Source of the DNA: an uncultured Clostridia bacterium
Lineage (GTDB): Bacteria > Bacillota > Clostridia > RGIG6154
Direction: 5' to 3'
DNA: 9,029 bases
Assembly: GCA_934457515.1 (NCBI GenBank)
Contig: CAKSHV010000040.1
Coordinates: 1-9,029, forward strand
Of the stretch, positions 6,486 through 9,029 are shown piece by piece. Below the pieces are notes generated by a model. The model saw only the letters and a list, made by a program, of their open reading frames with translations. It did not search any database and had not been told where the DNA came from. Positions within the stretch are counted from its first letter, which is position 1; each line of letters starts with the position of its first letter. The translations under genes and the position numbers were made by a program.

Positions 6486-7454
6486 TCATTCCTCCGTAAT
6501 TTCACTTAAAGGGTTATTTTTCACGGCGTTTCGGCGCTGCTCATCATCAACGTGGGTGTAAATCTGTGTTGTCGCAAGCTGATTGTGTCCTAAAATTTCC
6601 TGCAGTGTTCTCAAATCCGTGTGTGCGTATTTATACATTAAAGTTGCCGCGGTATGGCGCAGTTTGTGCACCGAATACTTGGTTTCGTCAAGTCCTGCGG
6701 TCTTAATATATTTTTTAACTAACCACTGCACGGTTTTGTTGCTGATTCTTGTGCCGCGATTGCTTAAAAACAGCGCTTTTTTGTCCACAACGCCGTCGTT
6801 CGGACGAACGCGCAGATAGTTCCGAACAGCCGACAGGCACGCATCATTTAAGTATATAACGCGTTCTTTATTTCCTTTACCGGTTACGATTAAAATATCG
6901 TCTTTAAAATCGTTTAAATTGATATTCACAAGCTCCGAAAGGCGCAGACCGCAGTTTAAAAACAAAGTTAAAATGGCATAGTCGCGGTATTTATTTTCTC
7001 CGTCTACCGCGCTTAAGAGTTCTTTGGATTCATCTAAATTCAAATATTTCGGCAGCGCCTGCTTTAATTTGGGCGAATCCAGCTCTTTTGCAGGGTTATC
7101 CTTAATGTATCCGGCTTTTGATGACATGTATTTAAAATAGCTTCGAAGGCAGGCAACCTTGCGTGCACGCGTTGAAGCGGTGTTGCCGCGGGATTCTGCC
7201 ATATAAGTAAGATAGGCATAAAGGTCCACAAGAGATATTAAATCAGCAAAAGCATAGTTTAAATCCGAAATATCGGTTTCGGTTAAATCATCTGGCACAG
7301 AGCCTGGCTGCTTATAATTTTTCATAAACTGAAAGAACACATGCAGGTCGAGCGCGTATTCTTTAACCGTGCTGATGGATTTTCCTTTAACGGACTGCAT
7401 GTACATTAAAAATTCGCGAGAGATAAACGGCTGGTCGTTGATTCTAAATTCCAT
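6486..7454 (-). CDS. Tyrosine recombinase, XerC/XerD-like, complete catalytic set
   Basis: This 322-residue protein belongs to the phage integrase/Xer family. The N-terminal core-binding domain (about 10–115) has KGKSISTVKEYALDLHVFFQFM and then a longer loop (GSVPDDLTETDISDLNY) than in the upstream XerD-like protein. The catalytic domain has Arg171 (NCGLRLSEL), the GKGNKER lysine hairpin (192–198), His263/Arg266/His267 in VHKLRHT, His290 (ILGH) and the nucleophile Tyr299 (QIYTHV), so all six key positions are present. The ATG at 7454–7452 has GGGGAG 6 bases upstream; an in-frame TTG at 7478 falls inside the palindrome near the predicted transcription start and is rejected. The gene stands alone, converges on dacF and is divergent from the M20 gene. 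No excisionase, phage gene or tRNA target is nearby, which favours a housekeeping Xer role over a prophage integrase. Its own perfect palindrome upstream may be its substrate or operator. Confidence 0.9.
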   Translation of the reverse strand: MEFRINDQPFISREFLMYMQSVKGKSISTVKEYALDLHVFFQFMKNYKQPGSVPDDLTETDISDLNYAFADLISLVDLYAYLTYMAESRGNTASTRARKVACLRSYFKYMSSKAGYIKDNPAKELDSPKLKQALPKYLNLDESKELLSAVDGENKYRDYAILTLFLNCGLRLSELVNINLNDFKDDILIVTGKGNKERVIYLNDACLSAVRNYLRVRPNDGVVDKKALFLSNRGTRISNKTVQWLVKKYIKTAGLDETKYSVHKLRHTAATLMYKYAHTDLRTLQEILGHNQLATTQIYTHVDDEQRRNAVKNNPLSEITEE

Positions 7455-7468
7455 GTTTTTCTCCCCTA

Positions 7469-7498
7469 AATTATACAAAATGTTTATTTTGTATAATT
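7469..7498. repeat. Perfect inverted repeat in the recombinase promoter: possible dif-like site or operator
   Basis: AATTATACAAAAT (7469–7481) and ATTTTGTATAATT (7486–7498) are exact reverse complements around GTTT (7482–7485). Read as a Xer site, it is 11-base arms 7470–7480 and 7487–7497 around a 6-base asymmetric centre TGTTTA, 28 bases in all, the same geometry as bacterial dif sites. TTTTGTATAAT agrees with the E. coli XerD half-site TTATGTTAAAT at 8 of 11 positions. It overlaps the last two bases of the -10, and the predicted transcription start falls inside it. The mRNA would therefore hold only about half, so a DNA-level role is more likely than an RNA hairpin. Confidence 0.85.
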
Positions 7499-7524
7499 AT
7501 ATCATTTTTTAAAGGACTTGTCAA
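7496..7524 (-). promoter_or_regulatory. Full-consensus sigma-A promoter of the minus-strand recombinase
   Basis: Read on the minus strand, TTGACA (7524–7519) and TATAAT (7501–7496) are 17 bases apart, a 12 of 12 match to the housekeeping consensus. The predicted start is near 7489, giving a leader of about 35 bases with GGGGAG before the ATG. Such a strong promoter with a palindrome across its -10 and start region suggests a gene normally held down by a bound protein. Confidence 0.85.
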
Positions 7525-7708
7525 GCCCTGTCCTCTTTTTATTTTTTGTCTATTTTGGGGCTATTTACATGAGTTTGCGCTCTGTTTCGTTTTCGGCATA
7601 TTTTCCTTGCCAAATAGATAACAAATAAATCATTTAATTATTAAACATTTTAAACCTTTATTTTTTCCTTTTAAAAAAATTCCGCCTGGATTCTAAAATT
7701 TTTTTCTT

Positions 7709-7754
7709 ACAGAAATTTTAAAAACGATACTCTGTTCAATTTAAAAATTTCTGT
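7709..7754. repeat. Inverted repeat in the AT-rich spacer
   Basis: ACAGAAATTTT (7709–7719) is exactly complementary to AAAATTTCTGT (7744–7754), and three more A-T pairs are possible with a one-base slip. The loop is about 24 bases. The heptamer GATTCTA occurs on both sides (7689–7695 and 7757–7763). No T-run follows, so it is not a terminator. It may be a weak RNA or DNA structure, or chance in AT-rich sequence. Confidence 0.4.
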
Positions 7755-7817
7755 GCGATTCTACAGCATGCCTATTTTTAAAATAATTTCAATTTTGACT
7801 TAAATTCAAGGTTTTGA

Positions 7818-7859
7818 TTCGTTTTTAAAGTCTGAAACAATAATTGTTGTTAAAACGAA
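7818..7859. repeat. Nested inverted repeat in the AT-rich spacer
   Basis: The outer arms TTCGTTTTTAA (7818–7828) and TTAAAACGAA (7850–7859) pair with one bulged T. Inside them AACAAT and ATTGTT (7836–7841, 7843–7848) are exact complements around a single A. An asymmetric internal loop separates the two stems. There is no T-run after it on either strand, so it is not a terminator. Confidence 0.4.
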
Positions 7860-8030
7860 AAAAATTTAAATGGATTACTAACTTTTCTAAAAAAATTAAT
7901 TTTAAAATTTAAACCACTCACCTGTTTTATACTTGCGTATTCCAAACATATAAGATAAACTGCTTGTCTGCTTCAATCTTAAAATTTTTCTTTCCTGCTT
8001 TATAGTATAATTGTTTTATTTTATATGGTG

Positions 8031-8059
8031 TTGAAAAAAATAAAGATTTATGTTACAAT
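8031..8059 (+). promoter_or_regulatory. Sigma-A type promoter of the M20 amidohydrolase gene
   Basis: TTGAAA (8031–8036) and TACAAT (8054–8059) are 17 bases apart and each matches 5 of 6 consensus bases. The start would be near 8066, so the leader is only about 20 bases, leaving no room for a riboswitch. Confidence 0.7.
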
Positions 8060-8084
8060 AGAAATCAATAAGGAGTGATTGAAC

Positions 8085-9029
8085 TTGAAGTATGATTATA
8101 TAAATGTTCGGCACGATTTTCACATGCACCCCGAGCTTTCCTTTCAGGAAACCGAAACCGCAAAACGAATATGCGACATGCTAGCTTCCCTTTCTGTTCC
8201 CGTAACATCCAAAATTGCCAAAACGGGCGTTATGGGCGTGCTTGAGGGCGGCAAAAAAGGAAAAACTGTTGTTTTGCGGGCAGATATGGACGCGCTGCCG
8301 ATTTTAGAAAAAAACGATTGCGAATATAAATCTCAAAACGAAGGCGTTATGCATGCCTGCGGACACGATGTTCACATGACGGTTGTTTTGATGGCTGCGG
8401 AATTGCTTGCGGAAAAGAAAGATTCATTAAAAGGAAACGTGAAATTCGTTTTCCAGCCGGCGGAGGAAACAACCGGCGGTGCGCTGCCCATGATTCAGGA
8501 AGGCATTTTGGAAAATCCGCACGCGGATTGCTGCGTGGGACTCCACGTCCGTCCCGAGCTGGAATGCGGAAAAATTATTTGTGCGCCCGGACCGCTGATG
8601 GCATCGCCCGATAATTTTTATGTTACATTTAAAGGAAAGGGCGGACACTGCGCCACGCCCGAACAAAACGACGATTTAATTGCGGTCGGTTTGCAGTTTA
8701 AAGAACGGCTTTCAAAGCTAAAGTATCCAAAATCGGTTGTAACCCTTTGTTCGTTTCAGGCGGGTGACGCACCGAATGTTATGCCGTCTGAAATACGCCT
8801 AAGCGGCAGTTTCAGAACGTTTAACGGAGATATGCGCTGCAAAATTGCAAGCGAAATCCGCGAAATCGCCGAAAATGTTGCGGGTCACTTCGGCATTACA
8901 CAACGAACCGAAATTGAGTTCCTCTACCCTCCTCTTATAAACGACGCTAAACTGGTTAAAAAAATGCAGACTGCCGCCGAAAAAGTGATTGGCGAAAAAC
9001 AGGTTGTAAAAACGTTTGAACCTTCCATG
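8085..9029 (+). CDS. M20 family metal-dependent amidohydrolase (N-acyl amino acid hydrolase-like), 5' part
   Basis: The first 315 residues are present and the gene continues beyond the window. The N-terminal RHDFHMHPELSFQETETA (9–26) is typical of the M20D branch, which includes hippurate hydrolase, IAA-amino acid hydrolase and N-acetyldiaminopimelate deacetylase. Metal-site motifs are in order: LRADMDALP (64–72), MHACGHDVHM (89–98; Cys92 and His94 as ligands), FQPAEE (123–128; catalytic and ligand Glu) and GLHV (152–155; His154). TFKGKGGHCATP (181–192) begins the lid/dimerisation domain; the following EQNDDLIAVG departs from the usual DP-containing stretch. These enzymes remove acyl groups from amino acids or small amides in the cytosol. 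The start is TTG at 8085, 9 bases after AGGAG (8071–8075); an in-frame TTG at 8079 is only 3 bases from it. The substrate cannot be told from this part. The last metal-binding His lies past the window end. Confidence 0.9.
   Translation, partial: MKYDYINVRHDFHMHPELSFQETETAKRICDMLASLSVPVTSKIAKTGVMGVLEGGKKGKTVVLRADMDALPILEKNDCEYKSQNEGVMHACGHDVHMTVVLMAAELLAEKKDSLKGNVKFVFQPAEETTGGALPMIQEGILENPHADCCVGLHVRPELECGKIICAPGPLMASPDNFYVTFKGKGGHCATPEQNDDLIAVGLQFKERLSKLKYPKSVVTLCSFQAGDAPNVMPSEIRLSGSFRTFNGDMRCKIASEIREIAENVAGHFGITQRTEIEFLYPPLINDAKLVKKMQTAAEKVIGEKQVVKTFEPSM

Larger units (their letters stand above)
7525..8030. other. AT-rich intergenic region without a recognisable gene
   Basis: This stretch of about 500 bases separates two divergent genes and is visibly richer in A/T than the coding regions, with many runs of A and T. 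No reading frame with a ribosome binding site and family resemblance was found on either strand; the longest candidates are peptides of under 20 residues. It holds two imperfect inverted repeats (7709–7754 and 7818–7859), an isolated TATAAT at 8006–8011 with no good -35, and a short segment of more balanced composition around 7560–7620. No riboswitch or tRNA-like fold was recognised. Confidence 0.6.

Noticed and set aside
6486..7454. Prophage or integrative element integrase
   Set aside because: No excisionase, phage or conjugation gene, no tRNA 3' end and no direct repeat flanking the gene were seen, so a mobile-element call is not supported.
7455..7478. Longer recombinase N-terminus from a TTG at 7478
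   Set aside because: The codon lies in the palindrome close to the predicted transcription start and lacks a ribosome binding site; the ATG at 7454 has GGGGAG 6 bases upstream.
7573..7610. Short peptide of 12 codons on the minus strand (MPKTKQSANSCK) with AAGGA upstream
   Set aside because: Too short, no promoter and no conservation evidence; likely chance.
7709..7859. CRISPR or tandem repeat array in the AT-rich spacer
   Set aside because: The repeats are two unrelated inverted repeats, with no regularly spaced direct repeat unit.

Overview
The window looks like a chromosomal segment of a low-GC, probably spore-forming Firmicute (Clostridia-like). Supporting this are strong AGGAGG-type ribosome binding sites, GTG and TTG starts, sigma-A type promoters, AT-rich spacers, and a spoIIM–xerD–dacF gene order that echoes the Bacillus subtilis spoIIM…xerD…dacF region. 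There are eight coding regions, two of them cut by the window edges. No rRNA, tRNA, CRISPR array or transposase was seen.

Bases 1–212 are the 3' end of an M19 (membrane/renal) dipeptidase. A promoter at about 231–259 then drives a tight metabolic operon: aspartate aminotransferase (288–1478), adenylosuccinate lyase of the vertebrate-like subtype (1503–2933) and pyrroline-5-carboxylate reductase (2949–3728). After a 67-base gap come a SpoIIM-like membrane protein (3796–4356), a XerD-like tyrosine recombinase with a partly eroded active site (4376–5260) and a DacF-type D-Ala-D-Ala carboxypeptidase (5306–6439). Between the last two lies an 18-pair hairpin that contains the dacF Shine-Dalgarno sequence and is followed by a T-run leading into the dacF TTG start. 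A strong bidirectional terminator (6442–6471) ends the block.

On the minus strand, 6486–7454 encodes a second tyrosine recombinase with a complete catalytic set. Its promoter is a perfect TTGACA-N17-TATAAT. Overlapping the -10 is a perfect inverted repeat (13-base arms, 4-base spacer, 7469–7498) that can be read as 11-6-11, the geometry of a 28-bp dif/Xer site. An AT-rich gene-free stretch of about 500 bases follows, with two weaker inverted repeats. A divergent M20 amidohydrolase (8085 to the window end) has its own promoter.

The most interesting signals are the pairing of an intact recombinase with a dif-like palindrome in its promoter, the degenerate recombinase at the usual xerD position, and the terminator-like hairpin that masks the dacF ribosome binding site. 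Calls rest on motif recognition and by-eye pairing. No searches or folding calculations were run.
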